From Clostridia bacterium (GTDB lineage Bacteria; Bacillota; Clostridia; Christensenellales; Aristaeellaceae): a stretch of 44,307 nt of DNA. Each line of letters starts with the position of its first letter. The stretch's first letter is position 1. The stretch is from positions 1-44,307 of the forward strand of contig JAFRPG010000010.1 in the NCBI GenBank assembly GCA_017429265.1. Direction: 5' to 3'. Of this stretch, positions 7,196 to 17,806 are shown piece by piece. The notes under the pieces are model-generated. The model was not told where the DNA came from, searched no databases, and was given only the letters and a program-made list of their open reading frames with translations. The translations under genes and the position numbers were made by a program.

Positions 7196-9019
7196 ATGAT
7201 CCGCGAAGATATCCGCAACATCGCCATTATCGCCCACGTCGACCACGGCAAGACGACCCTCGTCGACCAGATGCTCAAGCAGGGCGGAGCCTACCACGAG
7301 AACCAGCAGACCGTCGACCGCGTCATGGACTCCGGCGACATCGAGCGCGAGCGCGGCATCACGATCCTCGCCAAGAACACCGCCGTGCATTACATGGGCC
7401 ACAAGATCAACATCGTGGACACCCCCGGCCACGCCGATTTCGGCGGCGAGGTGGAGCGCGTGCTGAAGATGGTGGACGGCGTGCTTTTGCTGGTGGACAG
7501 CTTTGAGGGCCCGATGCCCCAGACGCGCTTTGTCCTGCAGAAGGCCCTCGACCTCAAGCTGAAGGTGCTGATCGTGATCAACAAGATCGACCGCCCCGAC
7601 GCCCGGTGCGAGGAGGTCGTGTCGGAGATCCTCGATCTGCTGATCGACCTCGAGGCCGACGAGAGCACCCTTGACAACCCGATCCTCTATGTCTCCGCGC
7701 GCAAGGGCACGGCGACCCTCGACCTGGAGCAGCCCGGGGAGGACCTCAAGCCCCTCTTCGAGAGCATCCTGCACTATATCCCGGCTCCCGAGGGCGATCC
7801 CGACGGCCCGGCCCAGGTGCTGATCTCCACGATCGATTACTCTGAGTATGTGGGCCGCATCGGCGTGGGCCGCATCCAGCGCGGATCCTTCCGCGAGGGG
7901 ATGCAGGTGGTCTACACGAACCTCGAGAGCGGGAAGACCTCGCCGGCCTTCCGCCTGAGCGGCCTGTACCAGTTCGACGCCCTGAAGCGCGTCCCGGCCC
8001 AGGAGGTCCGCATGGGCGACATCGTGGCCCTGTCCGGCCTGGAGGACCTCTCCATCGGCGACACGGTCTGCGACCCCGCCTGCGTGGAGGGCCTGCCCTT
8101 CGTGAAGATCTCCGAGCCCACGGTCACCATGACCTTCTCGGTCAACGACAGCCCCTTCGCCGGACGCGAGGGCGAGTACGTGACCTCCCGCCATCTGCGG
8201 GCCCGCCTGATGCGCGAGCTCCAGACCGACGTCAGCCTCCGCGTCAACGAGACCGACTCCACCGACGCCTTCGAGGTCTGCGGCCGCGGCGAGCTCCACC
8301 TGTCCATCCTGATCGAGAACATGCGCCGCCAGGGCTACGAGTTCGCGGTCAGCAAGCCGAGGGTCATCTACAAGGAGATCGACGGCAGGAAGTGCGAGCC
8401 GGTGGAGCGCCTGGTGGTGGATACGCCCCAGGCCAGCGCGGGCGCGGTGATCGAGAAGATCGGCCGCCGCCGCGGCGAGCTGGTGCACATGTCCGGCGCG
8501 GACCGGGTGCGGCTGGAGTTCCTCGTGCCGTCCCGCGGTCTGTTCGGCTACCGCTCCGAGTTCATGACCGACACCCGCGGCGAGGGCATCATGTCCGCCG
8601 TGTTCGAGAAGTATGAGCCCGTGAAGGGCGACATCCCGCATCGCAACTTCGGCGCCCTGGTGGCGCACGAGGCCGGCGTGTCCAACAGCTACGGCCTGTT
8701 CTACGCGCAGGAGCGCGGCACGCTGTTCATCGGCGCGCAGGTGGAGGTCTACGAGGGCATGATCGTGGGCCAGAACGCCCGCCCGGGCGACCTGGTGGTC
8801 AATGTCTGCAAGCAGAAGCACGTGACCAACATGCGCAACGCCTCCGCGAGCGAGAACGCCCTGCGCCTAGTGTCCGTCCATCCGCTGAGCCTGGAGGAGT
8901 GCCTGGAGTTCATCGACGACGATGAGCTGCTCGAGGTCACCCCGAAGTCCCTGCGCATGCGCAAGCGCACCCTGAATGCCGGCGACCGCGCCAGGGCGTG
9001 GAGGAATCACCAGAGCTGA
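7196..9019 (+). CDS. typA: Ribosome-associated GTPase TypA/BipA
   Basis: 607 residues, the standard length. The translational GTPase domain carries P-loop AHVDHGKTT (near residue 13), switch [23 protein letters not shown] and the G4 motif NKIDRP. EF-G-like domains II, III and V follow, then the TypA-specific C-terminal domain ([22 protein letters not shown]). It binds ribosomes and supports late subunit assembly and stress or cold adaptation. The open frame extends upstream to 6311, but the ATG at 7196 matches family N-termini and has an SD (GGAAGGAG). It is driven by a perfect consensus promoter and closed by a strong terminator, so it is a single-gene unit. Confidence 0.97.
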   Translation: MIREDIRNIAIIAHVDHGKTTLVDQMLKQGGAYHENQQTVDRVMDSGDIERERGITILAKNTAVHYMGHKINIVDTPGHADFGGEVERVLKMVDGVLLLVDSFEGPMPQTRFVLQKALDLKLKVLIVINKIDRPDARCEEVVSEILDLLIDLEADESTLDNPILYVSARKGTATLDLEQPGEDLKPLFESILHYIPAPEGDPDGPAQVLISTIDYSEYVGRIGVGRIQRGSFREGMQVVYTNLESGKTSPAFRLSGLYQFDALKRVPAQEVRMGDIVALSGLEDLSIGDTVCDPACVEGLPFVKISEPTVTMTFSVNDSPFAGREGEYVTSRHLRARLMRELQTDVSLRVNETDSTDAFEVCGRGELHLSILIENMRRQGYEFAVSKPRVIYKEIDGRKCEPVERLVVDTPQASAGAVIEKIGRRRGELVHMSGADRVRLEFLVPSRGLFGYRSEFMTDTRGEGIMSAVFEKYEPVKGDIPHRNFGALVAHEAGVSNSYGLFYAQERGTLFIGAQVEVYEGMIVGQNARPGDLVVNVCKQKHVTNMRNASASENALRLVSVHPLSLEECLEFIDDDELLEVTPKSLRMRKRTLNAGDRARAWRNHQS

Positions 9020-9040
9020 GCATACTTACCCAAAGAAAAC

Positions 9041-9084
9041 GCCTCCCCCGTGAATCGTCCGATCCGCGGGGGAGGCGCTTTGTT
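9041..9084 (+). terminator. Rho-independent terminator of typA
   Basis: Perfect 11-bp stem CGCCTCCCCCG (9041-9051) with CGGGGGAGGCG (9067-9077), then CTTTGTT, 21 nt after the stop. Confidence 0.8.
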
Positions 9085-9095
9085 ATACCGTTTAT

Positions 9096-9426
9096 TTACG
9101 TTTCGTCAGGAAACCCCGCTGATGAAGGAATGCGCCTGCGGGCGCACCAGAGGGCTTTCCGATCGGTCCGGGGCTGCCGCCCATTCTCCGCTGAAAACTG
9201 TCCACCGGACAGTTTTCCGGGCGCTCCGAATCCTCTGGACTCCTTCGGGGCCGACCCGTTCATGACAGGACTTGGGACTGAAAGTATCTTTATCTCAACG
9301 ATATTTTACCCCATACCAAACAAGGAAGACATGTTCCCGAAGGGTCCAGGGGCGATCGGAAAGCCCCTGGCGCGCTCCGCAGAGCGCGAACCCCTCCCAT
9401 ATGGTTTTCCCGAACTCTCCGTGAAG
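9096..9426. repeat. Composite inverted-hairpin element E4 (expanded B' - spacer - A)
   Basis: The left outer end is a TTACGTTTCG-like terminus. The B' end has hairpin 2 arms TGCGCC 9131-9136/GGCGCA 9141-9146. Hairpin 1 begins CCAGAGGGC (9147-9155), but its loop is enlarged by about 70 nt holding the nested hairpin GAAAACTGTCC (9193-9203)/GGACAGTTTTC (9207-9217), before the closing arm CCTCTGG (9232-9238). The A end has arms 9346-9353/9363-9370 and the outer terminus CGTGAA near 9419-9424. It sits between the convergent 3' ends of typA and the gene at 9433-10731. Confidence 0.9.
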
Positions 9427-9432
9427 AACCGT

Positions 9433-10731
9433 TTATTTGCTCTCCTTGAGCCTGTGCACGCAGATGAAGGTGGTGTCCTGGGTGACCGTGCGGGTGAGGG
9501 ACTGCTCCTCGTACCAGACATCCTCGTCCCCGAGGACGATGGCGCCGTTGACCGTCCAGGTCTGCACGAAGTACCAGGAGCGGACCGTGATCTCCGTGCC
9601 GGGGAGGACCTCGCCGGAGGTGGCGTCCGTGTATCCGCCGCCCGAGAAGACACAACCCTTGCAGTCGATCTTCACCAGCGGCACCGGGGTGGGCGACGGC
9701 GAGGGGGTCGGCGTGGGCGGGGGCGTGGGATCAGGCACCGGGTTCAGGATCGGCGCGTAGGTCATCGCGGTGTCCAGCGCCTCGACCACAAAGCTCTTGG
9801 TCGCCGGGCTGGGGTAGAACTCCGTTCCGCCGAAGCGCCAGCCGAGGATCTTCCGGCCCCGCGGGACCGCTGCGCGCACCTTGCAGGTCACCTGACCGCC
9901 GTGCTCCTCCGCGCCCGTGGCCCGGTTCTCATAGTCATAGGTGAAGTCGAAGGACTCGATCCAGCCGCCGCCGCCGGTGGAGCGGTTTTTCATGTGGCAG
10001 AGGTCGCCGCCTTCCACGCGGATCACCTTCCGCTCGCCCTCGCCCAGGGGAGGCCTGTCCTCCGCCGTGTGCAGGGTCTGCGGGTCGGTCTTCTTCAGCA
10101 CGGCCTCGAGGGTCCAGGAGCGGTCGAAGCCGGTCAGGCGGATGGACTTCACCGTGCCGGAGAAGCGGTAGCTCACCCCGTTGATCACCCAGTAGTCGAT
10201 GCTCTTGCCGCGGGGGATCGTCGCCGTCACCAGCACGCTGTCCTCCGGCGAGACGGTCAGGGTGTCATAGCTGTCGCCGACGGCCTTGTTCTTCTCGTTG
10301 GTCCGACGGATCGTCGCGTTGACCGCGGTCACGACCCGGGACACGGAGGGCACCAGGTCCGTCCCGGTGGCCGGGGGCGGAGGCGTCTCGGCCGGCGGGG
10401 GCGGGGTGCCGGGATCGGGGGTCTGTGCGGCGGGCGTTTCCGCCGAAGGCGGCTCCGGCGTCTCCGGGGGCGTCCGGGTCAGGCCGTTCCACAGCACATA
10501 GCCCGAGAGGCCGCCGTAGGTCACATAGGCGAACAGGTCGGAGGACTTCTCCCCGTCCGGCTCGAGGGCCGTACCCGCGGGGATCACGGTCAGGATCTCG
10601 TTGGTGAACTCATCGCGCAGGCTGAGGGGAGACTCAAGGTCCTGCTTGACATAAAAGGTTTCGGCCAGCGCGGCGCCGGCCAGCAGACAGGCTGACAGCA
10701 GCACGGCCAGGAAGCGTCTCAGGCGTTTCAT
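9433..10731 (-). CDS. Secreted SH3-like protein with proline-rich linker and divergent InlB-type repeats
   Basis: 432 residues. Signal peptide at about 1-23 (KRLRRFL, hydrophobic core, AALA). An SH3-like domain follows at about 25-85 (ends in GGLSGYVLWNGLTR), then a Pro/Thr/Glu linker at about 87-120. Three beta-rich repeats have a W-x-V-N-G or GWRFGG core, resembling the divergent InlB B-repeat/Flg_new family. A second PTPTPSPSP linker precedes the last repeat. No enzyme motif or sortase signal is seen. The start at 10731 has the SD GAGGAGGG; the frame continues to 10776 without a better start. It is probably a wall-associated or secreted binding protein, divergent from ppdK, with its 3' end abutting repeat E4. 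Confidence 0.75.
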   Translation of the reverse strand: MKRLRRFLAVLLSACLLAGAALAETFYVKQDLESPLSLRDEFTNEILTVIPAGTALEPDGEKSSDLFAYVTYGGLSGYVLWNGLTRTPPETPEPPSAETPAAQTPDPGTPPPPAETPPPPATGTDLVPSVSRVVTAVNATIRRTNEKNKAVGDSYDTLTVSPEDSVLVTATIPRGKSIDYWVINGVSYRFSGTVKSIRLTGFDRSWTLEAVLKKTDPQTLHTAEDRPPLGEGERKVIRVEGGDLCHMKNRSTGGGGWIESFDFTYDYENRATGAEEHGGQVTCKVRAAVPRGRKILGWRFGGTEFYPSPATKSFVVEALDTAMTYAPILNPVPDPTPPPTPTPSPSPTPVPLVKIDCKGCVFSGGGYTDATSGEVLPGTEITVRSWYFVQTWTVNGAIVLGDEDVWYEEQSLTRTVTQDTTFICVHRLKESK

Positions 10732-10790
10732 GCGGTTTCCCTCCTCGCGGAGATCGGTTCCCGGGCCTTGCGGCACACGGGCAGCATCTC

Positions 10791-10819
10791 ATTATATCAT
10801 GTCCGGCGGGATTTGTCCA
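10791..10819 (-). promoter_or_regulatory. Probable promoter of the secreted SH3-like protein gene
   Basis: Minus strand TGGACA (10814-10819) and TATAAT (10791-10796), 17-nt spacing. TGA precedes the -10 box as an extended -10 element. Confidence 0.65.
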
Positions 10820-10904
10820 CTTCTGCGCGTCCGGTCCGCCGCGGGGGGGCGGAAAGCGGCGAAACTTTGGCCCCGAACTTTCCCCCGCGGGGCGTCAAAA
10901 ACCC

Positions 10905-10933
10905 TTGTCAAACCCGCTGAATTCATGTATAAT
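10905..10933 (+). promoter_or_regulatory. Sigma-A promoter of ppdK
   Basis: TTGTCA (10905-10910) and TATAAT (10928-10933) with 17-nt spacing, leaving a leader of about 80 nt. The leader holds no recognised riboswitch. Confidence 0.75.
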
Positions 10934-11016
10934 CAGTCTGTCGAGGAGAAGGGCCCCGGTGCGTTGTGCTGCGGCGGCTTTCTCCTATGGTGCAAAGAAC
11001 AAAGGAGGAGATTCCC

Positions 11017-13662
<2,646 letters not shown>

Positions 13663-13688
13663 TTTCCCGGTCATCTGTCAAACGGCAG

Positions 13689-13727
13689 CAGCCGCACGGA
13701 TCGCAAGATCCGTGCGGCTGTTTATTT
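13689..13727 (+). terminator. Rho-independent terminator of ppdK
   Basis: Perfect 14-bp stem CAGCCGCACGGATC (13689-13702) with GATCCGTGCGGCTG (13707-13720), loop GCAA, then TTTATTT. Confidence 0.95.
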
Positions 13728-13765
13728 ATGAAATCGTCAGAAAAGTTTGGCGGACAGCAGGAATT

Positions 13766-13821
13766 AAGTACACAAAAGCGAATCATGTAATGACCGTATG
13801 ATATCGATAGAATGTGTACTT
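13766..13821 (+). promoter_or_regulatory. Wide-spaced inverted repeat before the Big2/DUF6273 gene
   Basis: AAGTACACA (13766-13774) and TGTGTACTT (13813-13821) are perfect inverted 9-mers separated by 38 nt of AT-rich sequence. The right copy ends just before the SD GGGAGGCGG of the gene starting at 13838. It could be an operator pair, a leader stem or the edge of an inserted segment. A -10-like TAGAAT (13808-13813) overlaps the right copy without a good -35. Confidence 0.45.
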
Positions 13822-13837
13822 TGGGAGGCGGATTTTG

Positions 13838-15367
13838 ATGAAAAGGGTTGTTTGCCTGATTCTGGCCGGTATTCTTTTGATCCTTGCCGTACCCTGTGCG
13901 TTGGCGGATTCTATGGTCGAAGTCACAAAGGGCGCTTCGATCCGCGCGGATGCAGGCTACAATGGTGAGAAGGTCAGGCTTGCGCAGCCGGGTGAACGCT
14001 TCGAGTATCTTGGGGAGCAGGGCACCTGGTATAAGATCGGCTTTGACGGAGGATCCGTCGGCTACCTGCCGAAGGACTGCTGCAAACTGATCGCTTCGCA
14101 GGACGGTGAGCCGTCCGATGCCCGGCAGAAGGATGCGACCGTCCGCATCACCAGGATCGCCATTCAGGACAGGAATGTGACCATCGCGCCCGAGACGAGA
14201 TGGGCGCTGGCATACACCCTGACCCCGGTCAGCGCCTCGCCGGACAACGTCACCTGGACATCCTCGAATGAAGCCGTGGCGACGGTCGACCGCTATGGCG
14301 TTGTGACCGGCATAGCCAAGGGCAGCGCAAAGATCACAGCCACCGCAGCCGATAACAGCAGAGTGAACGCGTCCATCAATATCAAGGTGGATGACTTTGA
14401 TATGGTCTTCACGAGCGCGGAGAAAAAGACGGCAGTCTATCATTACGGCAGCGGGCTGTTTGTCGTCAAGGCCAAAAGTAAATCGGGCTGTGTCAGCGTT
14501 CCCGAAACAATCACGTCGATGATTGCAATGGTTGTGGGGGGATATGCATCGGATACGTTTAGTGTAACGCCAGTCAAGGCCGGAACCGATGTCATCACCG
14601 TGACCGCCGGAAGGGTCAAGACAACCATCAAGGTGTATGTCAGCCCTGAGGCGTTCAAGCCTATTGAAGTGCACGAGGAAGCAACGCACTCTGGAAGCGA
14701 TTCTTCAAAGACAGTGACGGAATCCAATAAGAAAAATGCTGAGCAGTTGCTTGATAAGACTGTGCTTTTTGGTCACTATCCGCAAACTGAAGAAGGAGCA
14801 GATAATACGCCTATTGAGTGGACAATTCTTGACATAGACGAGGAGAATCATCGGGCTCTTTTGATCAGTAAGTATGCATTGGATTGTCAGCCATACAACG
14901 ACGAGTTCGTCGAGGTGACTTGGGAGGATTGTACACTACGGGCTTGGTTGAATAATGATTTTCTCGACACAGCATTTAGTGAATCTGAGCAGAGTGCTAT
15001 CTTGCTTTCGACGGTGGACAATAGTTCAAATCAAGGTAGCAGTGATTACAAAACAACAGGTGGCAATAATACGGAAGACAAAATCTTCTTGCTTAGTTAT
15101 TCAGAGGCATGGCATTACTATTTTGAAAATGATGATCGAAGATGTGCTCCAACGAACTACGCAATAAGCCAGAATGCATATATTCACTATAACGAGACAA
15201 TAAATAAAAAACCGGTTGGGATTTGGTGGCTCCGTTCACCCGGCTATTCGCTCTTCAGCGCTATCTATGTGAGCAGAAGCGGTGCAAGTAATAATGATCA
15301 CGTAAATAGTGATCAAATAGCTGTTCGGCCTGTTTTCTGGGTTGATTTGGACACCATCAACCATTGA
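13838..15367 (+). CDS. Secreted SH3b - Big2 - DUF6273 protein
   Basis: 509 residues. Signal peptide at about 1-24 (KRVVCLILAG... ALAD). A bacterial SH3 domain follows at about 25-85 (SIRADAGYNGEKVRLAQPGE). A Big2 immunoglobulin-like domain lies at about 105-190 (VTWTSSNEAVATVDRYGVVT), with a further beta domain to about 275. The C-terminal DUF6273 domain starts near 300 (LFGHYPQTEEGADNTPIEW) and includes LRAWLNNDFL and WWLRSPG. DUF6273 is common in secreted proteins of gut Firmicutes; its function is unknown. SD GGGAGGCGG precedes the ATG. The DNA of the C-terminal third (from about 14690) is clearly more AT-rich, with different codon use, suggesting domain acquisition. Confidence 0.85.
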   Translation: MKRVVCLILAGILLILAVPCALADSMVEVTKGASIRADAGYNGEKVRLAQPGERFEYLGEQGTWYKIGFDGGSVGYLPKDCCKLIASQDGEPSDARQKDATVRITRIAIQDRNVTIAPETRWALAYTLTPVSASPDNVTWTSSNEAVATVDRYGVVTGIAKGSAKITATAADNSRVNASINIKVDDFDMVFTSAEKKTAVYHYGSGLFVVKAKSKSGCVSVPETITSMIAMVVGGYASDTFSVTPVKAGTDVITVTAGRVKTTIKVYVSPEAFKPIEVHEEATHSGSDSSKTVTESNKKNAEQLLDKTVLFGHYPQTEEGADNTPIEWTILDIDEENHRALLISKYALDCQPYNDEFVEVTWEDCTLRAWLNNDFLDTAFSESEQSAILLSTVDNSSNQGSSDYKTTGGNNTEDKIFLLSYSEAWHYYFENDDRRCAPTNYAISQNAYIHYNETINKKPVGIWWLRSPGYSLFSAIYVSRSGASNNDHVNSDQIAVRPVFWVDLDTINH

Positions 15368-15387
15368 TACTGACATTCATCTATACG

Positions 15388-15455
15388 GGACGGCCCCGAA
15401 GGAGTCCAGAGGGCGATCGGAAAGCCCTCTGGCGCGCCCGCAGGCGCGTACCCTC
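15388..15455 (+). repeat. Solo type B end of the hairpin element family (E5)
   Basis: GACGGCCCCGAAGG starts at 15389. Hairpin 1 pairs CCAGAGGGC (15406-15414) with GCCCTCTGG (15424-15432). Hairpin 2 pairs CGCGCC (15433-15438) with GGCGCG (15443-15448), loop CGCA. Compared with other B ends, the first pair of hairpin 2 is C-G instead of T-A, a compensatory change. It lies between the convergent DUF6273 and priA genes and has no partner end. Confidence 0.85.
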
Positions 15456-15469
15456 ATCCTTCTCAATGG

Positions 15470-15503
15470 AAAAGGCGAAGAAGCGCGCGCTCCTTCGCTT
15501 TTC
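15470..15503. terminator. Bidirectional terminator between the DUF6273 gene and priA
   Basis: A long hairpin pairs AAAAGGCGAAG (15470-15480) with CTTCGCTTTT (15493-15502) around a self-complementary AGCGCGCGCT core. T-runs lie on both sides, 6 nt from the priA stop. Confidence 0.7.
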
Positions 15504-15509
15504 TTGTAC

Positions 15510-17756
15510 TCACAGCATCGTCACCGGATTATACTCAAAGAACACTTCCGCCCTTCCCTCGAGGGCATCGCGGGTCTCTCTGGCCAGGTCGGTGAGGGCG
15601 GCGCAGAGGGCGTCGGCGTCGGGGCCGGCGGCGAGCTTGAGGAGCACATGCCAGCGGGTCTTGCCGCGCAGGAAGCGCGCGCCGGGCTGGTCGACGATCT
15701 GCGTGAGGACCTTCCTCCGCCAGATCGGATGCTCATTGAGCAGGGCATCCACCCGCGCGGAGAGGGCCTCCGCGGTCTTCTGCGCCTCCGCCTCGGACGG
15801 GGACTCCACCAGCAGGCGCGTCAGCACCGAGAAGGGCGGGTAGAAGCTCTGCCTGCGCCGCTGGAATTCCTCGGTGAAAAAGCTGCGGTAGTCCTGCGCG
15901 GCGGCGGTGAGGATCGTCGGGTCCTCGGGCTTGTAGGTCTGGATGATCACCCGGCCCGGGAGGACGCCGCGGCCCGCGCGGCCCGCCACCTGCGTCAGCA
16001 GCTGGAAGGTCCGCTCCCGCGCGCGGTAGTCGGGGAGGTTGAGGGTCATGTCCGCGGCCACCACGCCGACCAGGGTTACGCGCGGGAAGTCAAGGCCCTT
16101 CGCGATCATCTGCGTCCCGACCAGCAGCTGCGCGCGGCCGGAGCGGAACTCGTCGAGGAGCTTTGCGTGGCCGTCCTTGCCGGAGGTGGTGTCGATGTCC
16201 ATCCGCACGATCCCGACGCCGGGATAGCGCCGGCGGAGCTCCTCCTCCACCTTCTGCGTCCCGGCACCGAAAAAGCGGATGTGGCGGCTGCCGCAGGCGG
16301 GGCAGAGGGCCGGCACCGGCTCGGCGCGGCCGCAGTAGTGGCAGTGGAGGAGACCGTCGCCGCCGCCGAGGTGGTAGGTCATCGAGAGGTCGCAGTCGGG
16401 GCACTTCACGGCCTGGCCGCAGGCGCGGCAGGAGACGAAGGAGGAATAGCCCCGGTGGTTCATCAGGAGCATGGCCTGCTCCTTTTTTTCGACGCAGCGG
16501 TCGAGCTCGGCGGCGAGGAGGCGGGAGAAGATCGAGCGGTTGCCGTTGTCGAGCTCGCGGCGCATGTCGACGATCTCCACCGAGGGCATGGGGCGGCCGA
16601 GCACCCGCTGGGGGAGCTCGATGAGGCGGTAGTCACCCCGGCGCGCGCGGGCAAAGGAGAGGATGGACGGCGTCGCGCTGGCGAGCACGAGGGCGGCGCC
16701 CTCCCTTCCACAGCGGCTGCGGGCGATGTCGCGGGCGTCGTAGCGCGGGTGGCGGTCGGAGAGGTAGGTCGTCTCGTGCTCCTCGTCCACGACGATGAGG
16801 CCGAGCTTTTCCAGCGGGGCAAAGACCGCGGAGCGCGCCCCGATCACGACCCGGGCGTCCCCGCGGCGGATCCGGCGCCACTCGTCGAAGCGCTCGCCGG
16901 CCGAGAGCCGGGAGTGCAGCACCGCCGCCACCGGCCCGAAGCGCCCGCGGAACCAGTCCACCATCTGGGGAGTCAGGGCGATCTCCGGCACAAGGATGAT
17001 CGCGCCGCGGCCCCGCTCCAGGCAGTCGCGCACCAGGCGGATGAAGACCTCGGTCTTGCCCGAGCCGGTGACGCCGTGGAGGAGGTAGCGCCCGCTGCCG
17101 TCCCGCGTGCCGGGGAGCATGAGGGAGAGGGCCTCCTCCTGATCGCCGGTCAGGATGGGGTCGGGGGTCGTCTCGCGCAGCGGGGTGCCGGGGGTCCGGA
17201 GCACCTCGCGCTCGGCGAGGGTGACCAGGCCGGCCTCGGCCAGCTGCCTCAGCGCCGGGAGCGGGTCGTTCACGAGCTCGGACAGTTCCGACACCGCGTG
17301 TGCCTCCTCGTCCAGGAGGAGGGTCAGGAGGAGGCTCCGCTTGCGGGAGCGGCCCTGGTTCGCGGCGGCCTCGCGCGCCTGTCCGGCGGGGACGGCCAGG
17401 GCGGCGGCGGTCTCGGTCTTCACATGGACGCGGCCGCCGCGCATCTGTGCGGGGAGCATCAGGCGGAGGGTCTCGGCCAGGGGGGCATGGGTCTGCTCCG
17501 CCATCTCCTGTGCCAGGGCGATGAGCGGCGGCAGGATGGCGGGGTAGTCCTCGAGGGCGGCGGTGACCGGCTTCACCTTTTCCGGCGGCAGATCGCAGGT
17601 CTCGGTCAGGGAGAGGACGACGCCCTCGATCGCCCGGCGGCCGAAGGGCACCGACACCCGCTGGCCGGGCGCGAGCGAAAGCCCCTCCGGCACGGCATAC
17701 GAAAACGTGCGGGCCACCCGCTCGTGGACGATGTCGACGATCACCTGGGCATACAT
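15510..17756 (-). CDS. priA: Primosomal protein N' (replication restart helicase PriA)
   Basis: 748 residues, typical length. The N-terminal 3'-DNA-binding domain (YAQVIVDIVHERVARTFSY) is followed by a helicase core with Walker A GVTGSGKTEVF (about residue 225) and DEEHE (Walker B, VVDEEHE). An inserted zinc region carries eight cysteines in C-x2-C pairs (CRACG, CPDC, CHYCG, CPACG), then helicase motifs V-VI (QMIAKGLDFP, QVAGRAGR). It restarts stalled replication forks. ATG 17756 is preferred (SD GGAGGT, 10 nt upstream); an in-frame GTG lies at 17768. The start follows the LRR gene stop by 50 nt, so priA appears to be the last gene of a CotH-pectinesterase-LRR transcript, an unusual setting. 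Confidence 0.96.
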   Translation of the reverse strand: MYAQVIVDIVHERVARTFSYAVPEGLSLAPGQRVSVPFGRRAIEGVVLSLTETCDLPPEKVKPVTAALEDYPAILPPLIALAQEMAEQTHAPLAETLRLMLPAQMRGGRVHVKTETAAALAVPAGQAREAAANQGRSRKRSLLLTLLLDEEAHAVSELSELVNDPLPALRQLAEAGLVTLAEREVLRTPGTPLRETTPDPILTGDQEEALSLMLPGTRDGSGRYLLHGVTGSGKTEVFIRLVRDCLERGRGAIILVPEIALTPQMVDWFRGRFGPVAAVLHSRLSAGERFDEWRRIRRGDARVVIGARSAVFAPLEKLGLIVVDEEHETTYLSDRHPRYDARDIARSRCGREGAALVLASATPSILSFARARRGDYRLIELPQRVLGRPMPSVEIVDMRRELDNGNRSIFSRLLAAELDRCVEKKEQAMLLMNHRGYSSFVSCRACGQAVKCPDCDLSMTYHLGGGDGLLHCHYCGRAEPVPALCPACGSRHIRFFGAGTQKVEEELRRRYPGVGIVRMDIDTTSGKDGHAKLLDEFRSGRAQLLVGTQMIAKGLDFPRVTLVGVVAADMTLNLPDYRARERTFQLLTQVAGRAGRGVLPGRVIIQTYKPEDPTILTAAAQDYRSFFTEEFQRRRQSFYPPFSVLTRLLVESPSEAEAQKTAEALSARVDALLNEHPIWRRKVLTQIVDQPGARFLRGKTRWHVLLKLAAGPDADALCAALTDLARETRDALEGRAEVFFEYNPVTML

Positions 17757-17806
17757 GATGAGGGCCACCTCCGATGAGGGTCAGCGGAAAGCGACGGGAT
17801 CAGGCG

